64,000 bases of DNA from JAEZJZ01 sp050949055 (GTDB taxonomy: Bacteria > Bacillota > UBA994 > UBA5500). Within the stretch, counting starts at the first letter, position 1, and each line of letters begins with the position of its first letter. A model generated the notes under the pieces. That model did no database searches, was not told where the DNA came from, and saw nothing but the letters and a program-made list of their open reading frames with translations. This document shows positions 1 through 12,300 of this stretch, one piece after another. Made by a program: the position numbers and the translations under genes. Where the stretch lies: positions 1 through 64,000 of the forward strand of contig JBMNFA010000001.1 of NCBI GenBank assembly GCA_050949055.1. The letters run 5' to 3'.

Positions 1-113
1 CCCTGATGTTGCTGGGCAACTTCCGCACCCGTTTTGTGCTGCTGCTGATTCCACTGATTATTGCGGTCGTCACCGCCTACAGCTACCTGATGGGTATCAT
101 CCTGCCGATTTAG
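1..113 (+). CDS. C-terminal end of YraQ/YcgR-type (DUF318) permease, partial
   Basis: Only the last 36 codons lie in the window, ending at TAG 111-113. They encode a hydrophobic helix with a positive patch before it (FRTRFVLLLIPLIIAVV) and a short tail ending in GIILPI. The piece is too short to identify alone. The next gene is YcgQ-like, and in Bacillus the permease YcgR is paired with YcgQ, so a YraQ/YcgR-type membrane permease is inferred. The gap to the next start is 25 bases, consistent with one operon. Confidence 0.55.
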   Translation, partial: LMLLGNFRTRFVLLLIPLIIAVVTAYSYLMGIILPI

Positions 114-138
114 CCATAGCGAGGAGGGATTAGCGAAA

Positions 139-912
139 GTGAGTAAGCTAGAGCGTGCTTTGAGCGAGGAGGTCCCCCTGCGGTTGGTCATATTGGCGGG
201 GTGGTCATATTGGCTATACCAGCTGGCAGCTTGCGGCAACTTGCGCTACTACGTGCATCCCCGCTTCGGCACACCTGTCTTGTTGGCCGCCCTGTGCTTG
301 GCGCTGTTGGCCTTGCACCAGTTGGCCACCCTAATGGGGTTCCGCTGGCAGGGATGGCAGCTGATGCCGCGGGCTAAGGTGATCTCCTACATCATAGTCA
401 TCCTCCCCTTATGTTGCGGCCTGCTGCTGCCAGCCACCAGCCTGGACGGCCGGTTAGCGGAGCAGAGGGGTAACCTTACCTCGCACCTCCATGCTGAGGA
501 TGACGAGCGGGCGGTGGGGGAGTTGGAGGCGTTGCTGGTCAGCAGCAGCGAGCAGGAGCGCATCTCGGCCCAGCAGTTTCGCCACTTGGCCACCTTGCTC
601 TGGAGCAGGCCCCAAGGGGTGATTGGTCGGTCGGTGCAGCTGACAGGCTTTGTCTACTACAACGAGGGACTGCTGCCTGGACAGTTCATGCTGGGTCGCT
701 ATCAGATCTCTTGCTGCACCGCCGATGCCGTGGTGGTTAGCTGCCTTTGTCACTGCCCAGCGGGCGACAAGCCTCCGGCGAGCGGCTGGGTTACTGTCAG
801 CGGCACGCTCGGGATGGGGGAGTATCAGGCGCAGCCCGTGGGGGTGATAGCGGTGAGCGACCTGCTTGCCGTTGACGAACCGCAGGACCCATATATCTAC
901 GTGGGGGGATAG
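139..912 (+). CDS. TIGR03943/DUF1980 family permease partner (YcgQ-like)
   Basis: The protein has 257 residues and starts at GTG 139 behind the ribosome binding site GAGGAGGGA at 121-129. The N-terminus holds membrane segments (about residues 15-32, 43-65 and 80-98). A soluble C-terminal domain carries a cysteine-rich signature with ISCCTADA followed by CLCHC (about residues 190-210) and a WVTVSGTL strand. This build, hydrophobic N-half plus a soluble domain with an ISCC-type motif, is that of the YcgQ family, which accompanies YraQ/YcgR permeases. The transported substrate is not known from sequence; the cysteines suggest metal or redox chemistry, which is inference. Confidence 0.75.
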   Translation: MSKLERALSEEVPLRLVILAGWSYWLYQLAACGNLRYYVHPRFGTPVLLAALCLALLALHQLATLMGFRWQGWQLMPRAKVISYIIVILPLCCGLLLPATSLDGRLAEQRGNLTSHLHAEDDERAVGELEALLVSSSEQERISAQQFRHLATLLWSRPQGVIGRSVQLTGFVYYNEGLLPGQFMLGRYQISCCTADAVVVSCLCHCPAGDKPPASGWVTVSGTLGMGEYQAQPVGVIAVSDLLAVDEPQDPYIYVGG

Positions 913-923
913 ACAAATATAAC

Positions 924-970
924 GAAGCACGGCAGTCAGGCCGACCAGCCCGGTTGCCGTGCTTCTTCCT
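924..970 (+). terminator. Intrinsic terminator after the YcgQ-like gene
   Basis: An 11-bp perfect stem (GAAGCACGGCA at 924-934 with TGCCGTGCTTC at 955-965) is followed by a pyrimidine-rich TTCCTTC stretch. It sits 12 bases after the stop codon and closes the two-gene permease operon. Confidence 0.75.
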
Positions 971-1151
971 TCAAAGCTTCATTTCGGGACTTATGTTGTC
1001 ACTCCCAGTACTGCCACAAGCTCAGTAGAGACTCCGCGGGGAACCTAATTCCTTTGCTGGCGCTCAGGGTCTCCCAACCCAGGCTTCATTGGTGGTGGCT
1101 ACTTCCGCATCGTGGCAGTCTCGATCCGGCCTGCAGCGAGGACAACCCCCT

Positions 1152-2015
1152 CTATCTCTTCCTAACGGGAACCCAGACTTCGCTGTAGGCGTAATCCTTC
1201 TTCTCGGTGTCCATCTTGGTGAAGCAGAAGCTAGGGACATCGATCACCTCGTAATCCGAAGAAGGCAGCCATTCGGAATACACCCTGGCCATCGTGTTCT
1301 GCAGCGTATAAGGGAATGGCCCTTCATTGGGGAATACCGCCCAGGTGCCCGCCGCCACCGACACCTTGTCCAACGTATCGCTTACCTGCTCCTCTGTGGT
1401 CAGGACGCCGATCAAATGGGTCAGCTCGCCTTCTTCCTTCATGAACTTGGCGTCTGCATCATAGGAGGCGTTGACCACCTCATACGGCTCGATGTTCTGC
1501 AGCGCATGCATGGCCGCCCGTTGCTCAGCTGTGATGCTTTGGGCTAGCTTTACAATCTCTTGGTTCACGCCCTCAAATTGCATCGCCACCCGCCTGCTCA
1601 CACCCACCAAATTGAACGCCGGCTTTTCTTCAATTCTAAACTCCATTGCAACTCCTCCTCGAACAGTAATCACAAAGGACAGCATGGGAAACGACTTGCA
1701 CCTGCCTGTCTTCGCTACCTCCGAAGGCAAAACCCCACTCCACTGCTTGAATGCCCGCGAAAACCCATCCATCGACTGGTACCCATACTTAAGAGCTACA
1801 TCGGTGACCTTCTCGCCCTGCAGCAGATCCTTACCGGCCTCGGACAACCTTCTCTGCTTGATGTATTCGCTGAGCGTCATCCCGGAGAGATGAAAGAAGA
1901 CCGTCCGGAAGTGATAGTCGGAAACCCCGGCGTAGCTGGCGATAGTCTCCAAAGACAGATCCTCTGTCAGGTGTTGCTCGATGTAATCGACCACATGGTT
2001 TAGTTGCCGTAGCAT
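1152..2015 (-). CDS. AraC-family regulator with GyrI-like effector domain
   Basis: From the chosen ATG the protein has 287 residues. Two helix-turn-helix motifs of the AraC type fill residues 1-100 (LETIASYAGVSDYHFRTVF, then VTDVALKYGYQSMDGFSRAF), followed by a GyrI/Rob-like small-molecule-binding domain from about residue 120 to the end. The start was set at 2013-2015 because a clear AGAGGAGG lies 7 bases upstream of this ATG; an in-frame upstream start at 2042 lacks one. It is a predicted one-component transcription factor sensing a small molecule, possibly a drug. Its target is not visible; it stands alone, convergent to the YcgQ-like gene. Confidence 0.85.
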   Translation of the reverse strand: MLRQLNHVVDYIEQHLTEDLSLETIASYAGVSDYHFRTVFFHLSGMTLSEYIKQRRLSEAGKDLLQGEKVTDVALKYGYQSMDGFSRAFKQWSGVLPSEVAKTGRCKSFPMLSFVITVRGGVAMEFRIEEKPAFNLVGVSRRVAMQFEGVNQEIVKLAQSITAEQRAAMHALQNIEPYEVVNASYDADAKFMKEEGELTHLIGVLTTEEQVSDTLDKVSVAAGTWAVFPNEGPFPYTLQNTMARVYSEWLPSSDYEVIDVPSFCFTKMDTEKKDYAYSEVWVPVRKR

Positions 2016-2224
2016 GATTTTCCTCCTCTCGAATCCGATCATAGCAGAGGTGCCGCATGTTTTCTCGACTTCTTTGATACAAGAAATGTCGAACTATTGG
2101 TCGTTGGGTTCAATGGTGCATCAAACAAGCATATTCAGAATAGGGAGGCCTGCCAGCATGTGAAGGACTATTCCTTGGCCTTGGCGAATAGTGAAGATGA
2201 ATGGCAAGTGTTGGAGGGATGGTG

Positions 2225-3199
2225 ATGGGTAATCGAACTGCGATGGCTAGAATCTACCAGATACATTCGCAGATTGCCGCTAAGAGATACCCAAATGTGC
2301 CCATTCTAGCGGAACAGCTGGAGTGCAGCTCTAGAACGGTACGGCGGGACCTAGAGTTGATGCGCGACCGACTTGGTGCCCCATTAGCCTATAACAGATC
2401 CAGACAAGGATATTGTTACACTGAGGAATATGACCTGCCCACCATACATCTCACAGCGGAAGAGCTGGAGGCAGTGTGGGTCGCTCACCAGTGGCTGTGC
2501 AATACCAAGGGAACTCCCTATGAGACGGCGATGCGCCGTGCGTGGAGCAAACTCTCTATTCATCTGGGAGGTCTTGGCCAATCACTGGAAGAATGGGAGA
2601 GCATAATCAGTGTTGCCAGTAGCAGCACTGTGGCCGTACCTGGCAGTGAGCAATTCTACCGCCAGCTGGAAACCGCTGCTCAGAAGGGAGTTGTAGCGGA
2701 GATAGAATACTACTCGCCGGCTAGCAACGAGACAACGGTCCGACAGATAGAACCAAAGTTACTATATCTGACCAGCAATTGCTGCTATTGCGTCGCGTAT
2801 TGCCGGTTGCGGGAGCAACTACGCACGTTTGCGGTCAACAGGATCAAACGGATGAGGCTTACTGAAGAACGTTTTAGCCCAACCACGGATTTTGATGTAC
2901 AGGGATACTTCCGAGGGTCGTTAGGAGTGATGAGGGGCGAGTTGATAAAACTCCAAATACGATTTACTCCTGAACAGGCGCGATATCTGGATGAACAGGT
3001 CTACCATAGCAGCCAAAGGCTGCTAACCTCAGATGACTCAGGTGCTGTCTACGAGTTCCACCTCGCGGATAATCTGGAGACTCTACGTTGGGTGCTTTCA
3101 TTTGGGTCCTCTGCCACCGTTTTGAGCCCAGACCACTTCGCTGAGAGGGTGCGGTCTGAGCTGTTCTCTTCTTTGGACTTCTACAACACTCTTGCTTAA
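2225..3199 (+). CDS. WYL-domain transcriptional regulator (HTH_11 + WYL)
   Basis: The protein has 324 residues. An N-terminal winged helix (residues about 5-60, with LAEQLECSSRTVRRDLELMRD) is followed by a WYL-type ligand-binding region (about 140-215; IEYYSPASNETTVRQIEPKLLY) and a C-terminal WCX extension. The start at ATG 2225 sits 6 bases after GGAGGG at 2213-2218. WYL proteins are often encoded beside CRISPR-Cas loci and other defence systems and can bind nucleic acid ligands. This one ends 160 bases before the first repeat of the giant array, at its leader end, so a role in array or cas control is plausible but inferred from position. Confidence 0.85.
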   Translation: MGNRTAMARIYQIHSQIAAKRYPNVPILAEQLECSSRTVRRDLELMRDRLGAPLAYNRSRQGYCYTEEYDLPTIHLTAEELEAVWVAHQWLCNTKGTPYETAMRRAWSKLSIHLGGLGQSLEEWESIISVASSSTVAVPGSEQFYRQLETAAQKGVVAEIEYYSPASNETTVRQIEPKLLYLTSNCCYCVAYCRLREQLRTFAVNRIKRMRLTEERFSPTTDFDVQGYFRGSLGVMRGELIKLQIRFTPEQARYLDEQVYHSSQRLLTSDDSGAVYEFHLADNLETLRWVLSFGSSATVLSPDHFAERVRSELFSSLDFYNTLA

Positions 3200-3359
3200 T
3201 GACAACCGGTGTCCGTGTCTTGTTGTATGATGATAGGGGGCAAGAACAACACGTGAGACCGGGAATTTAGCAGCGTAGCCACTCAAACCTAGCTATGCCT
3301 AAACGATACTTGCGAGGCCTTTTTCGAAAGCGACCTCGCTATCATCGCGTTTCGTAAGT
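3200..3359 (+). promoter_or_regulatory. Leader of CRISPR array 1
   Basis: This 160-base stretch lies directly before the first repeat. The repeats are in the type I-E orientation (palindrome then GTGAACCG), so this side is the leader and spacer-acquisition end. A possible -10 box TATGAT lies at 3226-3231 but no good -35 box is spaced to it, so the promoter is unproven. The last 55 bases (from GATACTT at 3305) align with the bases before array 2, which supports a true conserved leader end. Confidence 0.7.
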
Positions 3360-3362
3360 ATC
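3305..3362 (+). promoter_or_regulatory. Leader-repeat junction hairpin with outer inverted repeat, array 1
   Basis: GATACTT at 3305-3311 is the exact inverted repeat of AAGTATC at 3356-3362, which spans the leader-repeat junction. Inside lies a second hairpin, GCGAGG at 3312-3317 with CCTCGC at 3334-3339, and an inner CTTT-TTCG-AAAG. The same nested arrangement, with changed but still complementary bases, precedes array 2 (22591-22649). Confidence 0.65.
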
Positions 3363-6300
3363 TGCCCCACGCACGTGGGGGTGAACCGCCATAGCCCTGG
3401 AAATTAATGGCGAAATGTATATCTGCCCCACGCACGTGGGGGTGAACCGAGGAACCCATGCTAACGCATGGGATAGAAAAAATCTGCCCCACGCACGTGG
3501 GGGTGAACCGAGTTGCGTGGGATATGTTGCCAGTTTTGTAATATCTGCCCCACGCACGTGGGGGTGAACCGGAAATGTCCGCGTAATGTAGAATTGTATA
3601 GTTATCTGCCCCACGCACGTGGGGGTGAACCGAGCTGCTCGTCCGGCCTTAGCTGGGCCCAGAGATCTGCCCCACGCACGTGGGGGTGAACCGAGCGACC
3701 CAACGGCCAGCAAAGTGCTGCAAATATCTGCCCCACGCACGTGGGGGTGAACCGATTTGCCATATCGTCAGTCGTCCAATTGTGCCATCTGCCCCACGCA
3801 CGTGGGGGTGAACCGTACGGCGACCCAGAGAACTGGCGCAGGGTAGAATCTGCCCCACGCACGTGGGGGTGAACCGTTTGATGTGATCGCCAGGGCGATA
3901 GAGCGCGGATCTGCCCCACGCACGTGGGGGTGAACCGGTCGCGCGGGCCGATACCGATGAGAGGGGGCATCTGCCCCACGCACGTGGGGGTGAACCGCCG
4001 ATGATCAGGGGCCGCACGACGATTAGCAGATCTGCCCCACGCACGTGGGGGTGAACCGGTTGTTGACTTTTGCGAATCCCTGAAAAAGGAATCTGCCCCA
4101 CGCACGTGGGGGTGAACCGACAGCGGTCAGTATATTCCTCACCCTTCGACCATCTGCCCCACGCACGTGGGGGTGAACCGCCATCCCGGCCTGGCAGTTG
4201 GAGGAGGCACGCATCTGCCCCACGCACGTGGGGGTGAACCGGAGGCCCAGCGAAAAACGGCAGCTTGCCGACCATCTGCCCCACGCACGTGGGGGTGAAC
4301 CGTCTTAAGTACATACTGAAACCATCTAAGAGGTATCTGCCCCACGCACGTGGGGGTGAACCGGCCGCATCCTCTCCTATCGGTGGGTAGAGCAGATCTG
4401 CCCCACGCACGTGGGGGTGAACCGAATTTGGTAGCAACTGCGCCGGGACTCCAATTATCTGCCCCACGCACGTGGGGGTGAACCGTTAACCAAATACTGG
4501 TAAAGCATCAAGTTACTATCTGCCCCACGCACGTGGGGGTGAACCGCCCTGCGCCGCCTCTGGCTTGCCTCTTTCGCATCTGCCCCACGCACGTGGGGGT
4601 GAACCGATAGTGCAGCGCATACAGGAGCATGTCGAGGCATCTGCCCCACGCACGTGGGGGTGAACCGGGAGAGAGGACAGGAAATAATTGGTAGTAGGTA
4701 TCTGCCCCACGCACGTGGGGGTGAACCGCGTGGCATGGGAGATATTGCCAGTTTTGTAATATCTGCCCCACGCACGTGGGGGTGAACCGTCGCTGCCGTC
4801 GCCTGCTGTATCGCCGCCCATATCTGCCCCACGCACGTGGGGGTGAACCGCCCCGGTGTTACTGGGCGCATGACTTCTTCAGATCTGCCCCACGCACGTG
4901 GGGGTGAACCGAAACAGTGCTTGAGTGCCATAACCTTGATTGCATCTGCCCCACGCACGTGGGGGTGAACCTTAAGCACGTGCCTAAGTTCTGGGCGAAG
5001 ACCATCTGCCCCACGCACGTGGGGGTGAACCGTGGAAATGGTGCCTGCGCTATCCAATTTTGTAATCTGCCCCACGCACGTGGGGGTGAACCGCGATACG
5101 CCTGCGCGTGTGCGCTGTCGTCCGGATCTGCCCCACGCACGTGGGGGTGAACCGTTAGCTCCTGCAAATATTGAATCCTAAAATTCATCTGCCCCACGCA
5201 CGTGGGGGTGAACCGCCATACCTGTCCTGATGCTTGCCGGTGTACGTATCTGCCCCACGCACGTGGGGGTGAACCGGATTTTGGGATTACGACAGCGCCG
5301 CCAAGTACATCTGCCCCACGCACGTGGGGGTGAACCGTCGGCGCGTCAAGGGTCGCGGCATAAATGCTTATCTGCCCCACGCACGTGGGGGTGAACCGGA
5401 GGTGAAACAATGCTCATAATGGTTACCAAAATCTGCCCCACGCACGTGGGGGTGAACCGTGTGTTCGCCTTCGACGTACTTAGCCACTAAAATCTGCCCC
5501 ACGCACGTGGGGGTGAACCGTTAAAAACTGCATGACAACAGACGATTTTAGACATCTGCCCCACGCACGTGGGGGTGAACCGCACCGGAAAAGTGACTAA
5601 TAATAAATGTTATAATCTGCCCCCACGCACGTGGGGGTGAACCGTAGGTACCCAGTTCCCGCAGGGGCTTAGCCAAATCTGCCCCACGCACGTGGGGGTG
5701 AACCGCAGGGGCGGTTGGTGTTGTCGAATTTTCCGATATCTGCCCCACGCACGTGGGGGTGAACCGATGAGTTAACCGGACGACAGCGCACACGCGCAAT
5801 CTGCCCCACGCACGTGGGGGTGAACCGAATCCCACATCATCGAATCAATCATTTTCGGCATCTGCCCCACGCACGTGGGGGTGAACCGTCAAAGGAGAAA
5901 CAGCCATAGTTAACAAAACCATCTGCCCCACGCACGTGGGGGTGAACCGTCGCTGAGCGTCTGCGTTATCAGGTGCCAAATATCTGCCCCACGCACGTGG
6001 GGGTGAACCGTCTGGAAGATTTGGTGACAACTGTGCCGGGATATCTGCCCCACGCACGTGGGGGTGAACCGGAGATCTGACCTTTCCGGTTGCAGATGAC
6101 CAGATCTGCCCCACGCACGTGGGGGTGAACCGTCATCTACCAGAATATCCCCTGGTTGACAGTAATCTGCCCCACGCACGTGGGGGTGAACCGTCATCTA
6201 CCAGAATATCCCCTGGTTGACAGTAATCTGCCCCACGCACGTGGGGGTGAACCGCCCCTATACCAATCCAACTTTTGGAAGAAGTACATCTGCCCCACGC

Positions 6301-9300
6301 ACGTGGGGGTGAACCGAATTGTGGCATCATACCAAAAAAAGGGAGGAAATCTGCCCCACGCACGTGGGGGTGAACCGTTTTCGAGGATTTGTGAAATTTT
6401 TTTTGGGGAATCTGCCCCACGCACGTGGGGGTGAACCGTCGTAGGGCATTTGGGAATTCCTGGAGAATCCATCTGCCCCACGCACGTGGGGGTGAACCGA
6501 ACGGGCACCCGCTACAAGCTTCTTGCTGACAATCTGCCCCACGCACGTGGGGGTGAACCGGCTTCGGCTGTTAAAATAGATCCTGTGGTAGTATCTGCCC
6601 CACGCACGTGGGGGTGAACCGTAAAAGCGGCTCATTGGAAATGTGCGTACCATATCTGCCCCACGCACGTGGGGGTGAACCGCGAAAATAGGTGAGATAA
6701 CATATCCTTCCACAATCTGCCCCACGCACGTGGGGGTGAACCGGCTGCTTGTTCCGACCTCCGAGCGCGACCCCGATCTGCCCCACGCACGTGGGGGTGA
6801 ACCGTTATATCGCCCAGTTATGTATCGGTAGGCAACATCTGCCCCACGCACGTGGGGGTGAACCGGAAGATCCTCTTACGACGTTGGGGGACTCCCCATC
6901 TGCCCCACGCACGTGGGGGTGAACCGCCCTTGGTAATTTCTGAGGGTTTGCTCCTGAGATCTGCCCCACGCACGTGGGGGTGAACCGTCATAGGGCATTT
7001 GGGAATTCCTGGAGAATTCATCTGCCCCACGCACGTGGGGGTGAACCTATGTCCCGTCTCACCGTTCGCGGACAGGTGAAATCTGCCCCACGCACGTGGG
7101 GGTGAACCGATGGGGCCGGAGATCGCCAAGGCGCTGCCCAAATCTGCCCCACGCACGTGGGGGTGAACCGTTTTTCCAAACCGAGCCGACAATATCTGAC
7201 ATATCTGCCCCACGCACGTGGGGGTGAACCGTTTTTCCAAACCGAGCCGACAATATCTGACATATCTGCCCCACGCACGTGGGGGTGAACCGGGCTTATG
7301 TCCCTGTGTTTCCAGAAGAAGGGAAATCTGCCCCACGCACGTGGGGGTGAACCGCCATCACAATCCACATCGCTGATACCTGAGTAATCTGCCCCACGCA
7401 CGTGGGGGTGAACCGCAGTCTAGAGGTACGATGGAGACGCTAGTTATATCTGCCCCACGCACGTGGGGGTGAACCGAATTTGGTGACAACTGGGCCGGGA
7501 CTCCAATTATCTGCCCCACGCACGTGGGGGTGAACCGGCGAAGAAGGCGAAGGAGGAAAGCAAGTGAACATCTGCCCCACGCACGTGGGGGTGAACCGGA
7601 AAGGAAGGCCAAAGAGCGTGCCGCCAAAAAATCTGCCCCACGCACGTGGGGGTGAACCGTTGCGAATCCTTGGCGAATCGCTCAGAAACCCATCTGCCCC
7701 ACGCACGTGGGGGTGAACCGTTGCGAATCCTTGGCGAATCGCTCAGAAACCCATCTGCCCCACGCACGTGGGGGTGAACCGCTGGGACAAGTATCAACAA
7801 TCTAGAGTTACGAATCTGCCCCACGCACGTGGGGGGTGAACCGTAATTAAACAGGCCGTACGGAAAACATCTTAGATCTGCCCCACGCACGTGGGGGTGA
7901 ACCTACATCGTTGTAATGTATGGCACAACGGGCGAAATCTGCCCCACGCACGTGGGGGTGAACCGAATTTGGTGACAACTGGGCCGGGACTCCAATTATC
8001 TGCCCCACGCACGTGGGGGTGAACCGCACAGTATCGCGACGTCGGTCATCGGGCGCAAATCTGCCCCACGCACGTGGGGGTGAACCGAAAAAACTACCAT
8101 CGTGTTTGCCTACTGTTCCATCTGCCCCACGCACGTGGGGGTGAACCGAGGAACCAGGCTATGAATTTGATGAAATCCGCATCTGCCCCACGCACGTGGG
8201 GGTGAACCGTCCGACCCCTCGCCCTTGGTATCGCCGCCTAGATCTGCCCCACGCACGTGGGGGTGAACCGCTCTGCTGCAGCCATCATCATCGCCCACAA
8301 TCATCTGCCCCACGCACGTGGGGGTGAACCGGTGCCTGGCTGCTGGAGATGGGAGAGCTGGCAATCTGCCCCACGCACGTGGGGGTGAACCGCTCAATCT
8401 GGTAGTTCGTCGCCACATGGTAGAATCTGCCCCACGCACGTGGGGGTGAACCGCCAATACGAGAGCAAACGACCTTCATATATCTATCTGCCCCACGCAC
8501 GTGGGGGTGAACCGCACCGAAACCGCCTGTTATATCCTCTGTGTCAATCTGCCCCACGCACGTGGGGGTGAACCGCGTTGAATACTCTGCTGAGATTGGG
8601 AACTCAGATCTGCCCCACGCACGTGGGGGTGAACCGATTTGGCAGGTAGTGGGGAACCACGAAAAATCATCTGCCCCACGCACGTGGGGGTGAACCGGAG
8701 ATCTTACCTTTCCGGTTACAGATTACCAGGATCTGCCCCACGCACGTGGGGGTGAACCGTTTAGCGTCTGGCTGCGGCCGGCTCCCGCCTTATCTGCCCC
8801 ACGCACGTGGGGGTGAACCGGAAAGGAAAGCCAAAGAGCGTGCCGCCAAAAAATCTGCCCCACGCACGTGGGGGTGAACCGCGAGCAGTAGAGATGTGGC
8901 TGTGTGCAGAATCATCTGCCCCACGCACGTGGGGGTGAACCGACTTCGACTGTTAAAATAGATTCTGTGGTAGTATCTGCCCCACGCACGTGGGGGTGAA
9001 CCGAAACAGTGCTTGAGTGCCATAACCTCTGCATCATCTGCCCCACGCACGTGGGGGTGAACCGTCCCCCGTAGCCCACCGGTAGATATGGAGCATATCT
9101 GCCCCACGCACGTGGGGGTGAACCGGCAGCTTTCTTGCCTACCTTTTTCGGGTATGCATCTGCCCCACGCACGTGGGGGTGAACCGTAACAGCGATCATA
9201 ACTGTGTAGTCATACTGGATCTGCCCCACGCACGTGGGGGTGAACCGATAGCATATTTGTAAACCTCCCTGGGGTGGACATCTGCCCCACGCACGTGGGG

Positions 9301-12300
9301 GTGAACCGTTGGCGTTATTGGCTGGTTTATGGGAAACTGGATCTGCCCCACGCACGTGGGGGTGAACCGGAGTGTTAGTTAGTGTTTGAGATTCGGAGAA
9401 AATCTGCCCCACGCACGTGGGGGTGAACCGGGAATTATTTGTGTAAATGTGCCCCCCCCATAATCTGCCCCACGCACGTGGGGGTGAACCGTATTAGAGG
9501 TAATAAGCACAATAAGTCGCGTTATCTGCCCCACGCACGTGGGGGTGAACCGGCGACGCTGCCCGAGCGCTAGCTGGCAGCGTCATCTGCCCCACGCACG
9601 TGGGGGTGAACCGGGGTGATAGTAGATGGCTATACCTTTTCTGCAATCTGCCCCACGCACGTGGGGGTGAACCGCAAGCTGCAAGCAGAAGACCATCGAA
9701 GCGGTAATCTGCCCCACGCACGTGGGGGTGAACCGCAGAAGGACATGCTCATGCAGTGTCGAATCTAATCTGCCCCACGCACGTGGGGGTGAACCGCGGC
9801 GAAAATTGCGAAAGCGAAGGCAAAAGCGATCTGCCCCACGCACGTGGGGGTGAACCGGAAGAAGTGCGTGAGATGGCTCAGGTGTTAGGCATCTGCCCCA
9901 CGCACGTGGGGGTGAACCGGGTAACGGTTATGTTAATATGGCTGATTGTCCATCTGCCCCACGCACGTGGGGGTGAACCGGCCGGCAGCAGGGGTTTACT
10001 TCGCTGATCACCATCTGCCCCACGCACGTGGGGGTGAACCGTACGATGTGGCTAACTCGCTGATTGGGCGCAGATCTGCCCCACGCACGTGGGGGTGAAC
10101 CGCGAAATTCCCCTACGACAGCCTGCCGCAGAAAATCTGCCCCACGCACGTGGGGGTGAACCGTGACTTTTGAAGAGAGTTTGAACGCGTTTTTCATCTG
10201 CCCCACGCACGTGGGGGTGAACCGGGATGTATTGCCTGTTACTGTTATTGGCTAGGATCTGCCCCACGCACGTGGGGGTGAACCGCTCCACGGAGTGCTT
10301 GCTTGATGAAGGCGATAATCTGCCCCACGCACGTGGGGGTGAACCGTGGGGCATGAAAAAATATTTTCGCATGTATGAATCTGCCCCACGCACGTGGGGG
10401 TGAACCGGCTCTGCAGAAACTACAGTCTGTTCTTGATCATCTGCCCCACGCACGTGGGGGTGAACCGGTAGTGCTGCACCTGTATCTGATAATGCTCTGA
10501 TCTGCCCCACGCACGTGGGGGTGAACCGCAGTGGTGAACGCAGGATTTACAGAAACATGTATCTGCCCCACGCACGTGGGGGTGAACCGGCCGCCGGCTG
10601 CATTACGCCCGGCATTATAGCATCTGCCCCACGCACGTGGGGGTGAACCGCGCAGGGGTTGATGTCGATCCGCCAAAACATTATCTGCCCCACGCACGTG
10701 GGGGTGAACCGAGCGGGGACTGCTCTAGACGCACTGACCCACATCTGCCCCACGCACGTGGGGGTGAACCGTAAAAGGCGAGTTGTATTAAGTGAAAGGA
10801 GGAATCTGCCCCACGCACGTGGGGGTGAACCGTAAAAGGCGAGTTGTATTAAGTGAAAGGAGGAATCTGCCCCACGCACGTGGGGGTGAACCGGTTTACA
10901 AGGTCTACCAGGAGCTGGTCCGGATATCTGCCCCACGCACGTGGGGGTGAACCGTTTGGTTTCAAGAGCAGCAACGAAGTGACCAAATCTGCCCCACGCA
11001 CGTGGGGGTGAACCCATGGGATCGAAGCCCTAAAAGCATTGCTAGCCATCTGCCCCACGCACGTGGGGGTGAACCGTATCGGCGCAACCTGGGCGGATCG
11101 GTGGTGCGATCTGCCCCACGCACGTGGGGGTGAACCGGCAGAGAGTGAGCCAATCTATGTGCCGTTTGAATCTGCCCCACGCACGTGGGGGTGAACCTCG
11201 ACGCACTTGCCGTCGTACATCGAGGTCATCATCTGCCCCACGCACGTGGGGGTGAACCGCTTTCTTCAAAGATTACACTTTACGTCCCTGCATCTGCCCC
11301 ACGCACGTGGGGGTGAACCGATCGATCAAGTGATCGATCTTTGCGAATCCCTATCTGCCCCACGCACGTGGGGGTGAACCGTAATTAAACAGACCGCATA
11401 GCCCGCCAGCTACATCTGCCCCACGCACGTGGGGGTGAACCGGCGATGGGCAAGATTGTCGTCGCTGGCCGGCTATCTGCCCCACGCACGTGGGGGTGAA
11501 CCGATCGTTTGCAATTTTGCCGCTAACAATGGAAGATCTGCCCCACGCACGTGGGGGTGAACCGACGCTGCCCGGGACGAGATACGCCAAGTGCCTATCT
11601 GCCCCCACGCACGTGGGGGTGAACCGTTTAGATATTAGTTAGTAGTATGTAGTATGTAATCTGCCCCACGCACGTGGGGGTGAACCGGCGCTAGACACAC
11701 AGATTGAGAAAGACGAGATATCTGCCCCACGCACGTGGGGGTGAACCGCGGACGAGCTCAAGGCAGCGGCTCCCTGGCACATCTGCCCCACGCACGTGGG
11801 GGTGAACCGCGGACGAGCTCAAGGCAGCGGCTCCCTGGCACATCTGCCCCACGCACGTGGGGGTGAACCGCGAGTGCCTGCTTTCTTCGCCTCTCCATGC
11901 ATATCTGCCCCACGCACGTGGGGGTGAACCGGCGGAAGCCGGTGTCAGGCATTAGTTGACCACATCTGCCCCACGCACGTGGGGGTGAACCGTGCCTGTC
12001 TATAGCGATATTGGCGAAATACTCATCTGCCCCACGCACGTGGGGGTGAACCGTTTTTCTTCCATTTCCTGTTATACCTCCCTGGCATCTGCCCCACGCA
12101 CGTGGGGGTGAACCGTTTGTCTCCAGACCTATCAACGCCCGGTTGTAATCTGCCCCACGCACGTGGGGGTGAACCGTCATCCAGTCCCCCCGGCACATCC
12201 TCGACAAGATCTGCCCCACGCACGTGGGGGTGAACCGTTGGAGAGGTTAATTGAGCATTGCACAGGATGATCTGCCCCACGCACGTGGGGGTGAACCGCA

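Noticed and set aside
4917..5150. Plus-strand frames in the array (ICPTHVGVN, LPHARGGEP).
   Set aside because: Same repeat artefact on the other strand; no ribosome binding site or homology.
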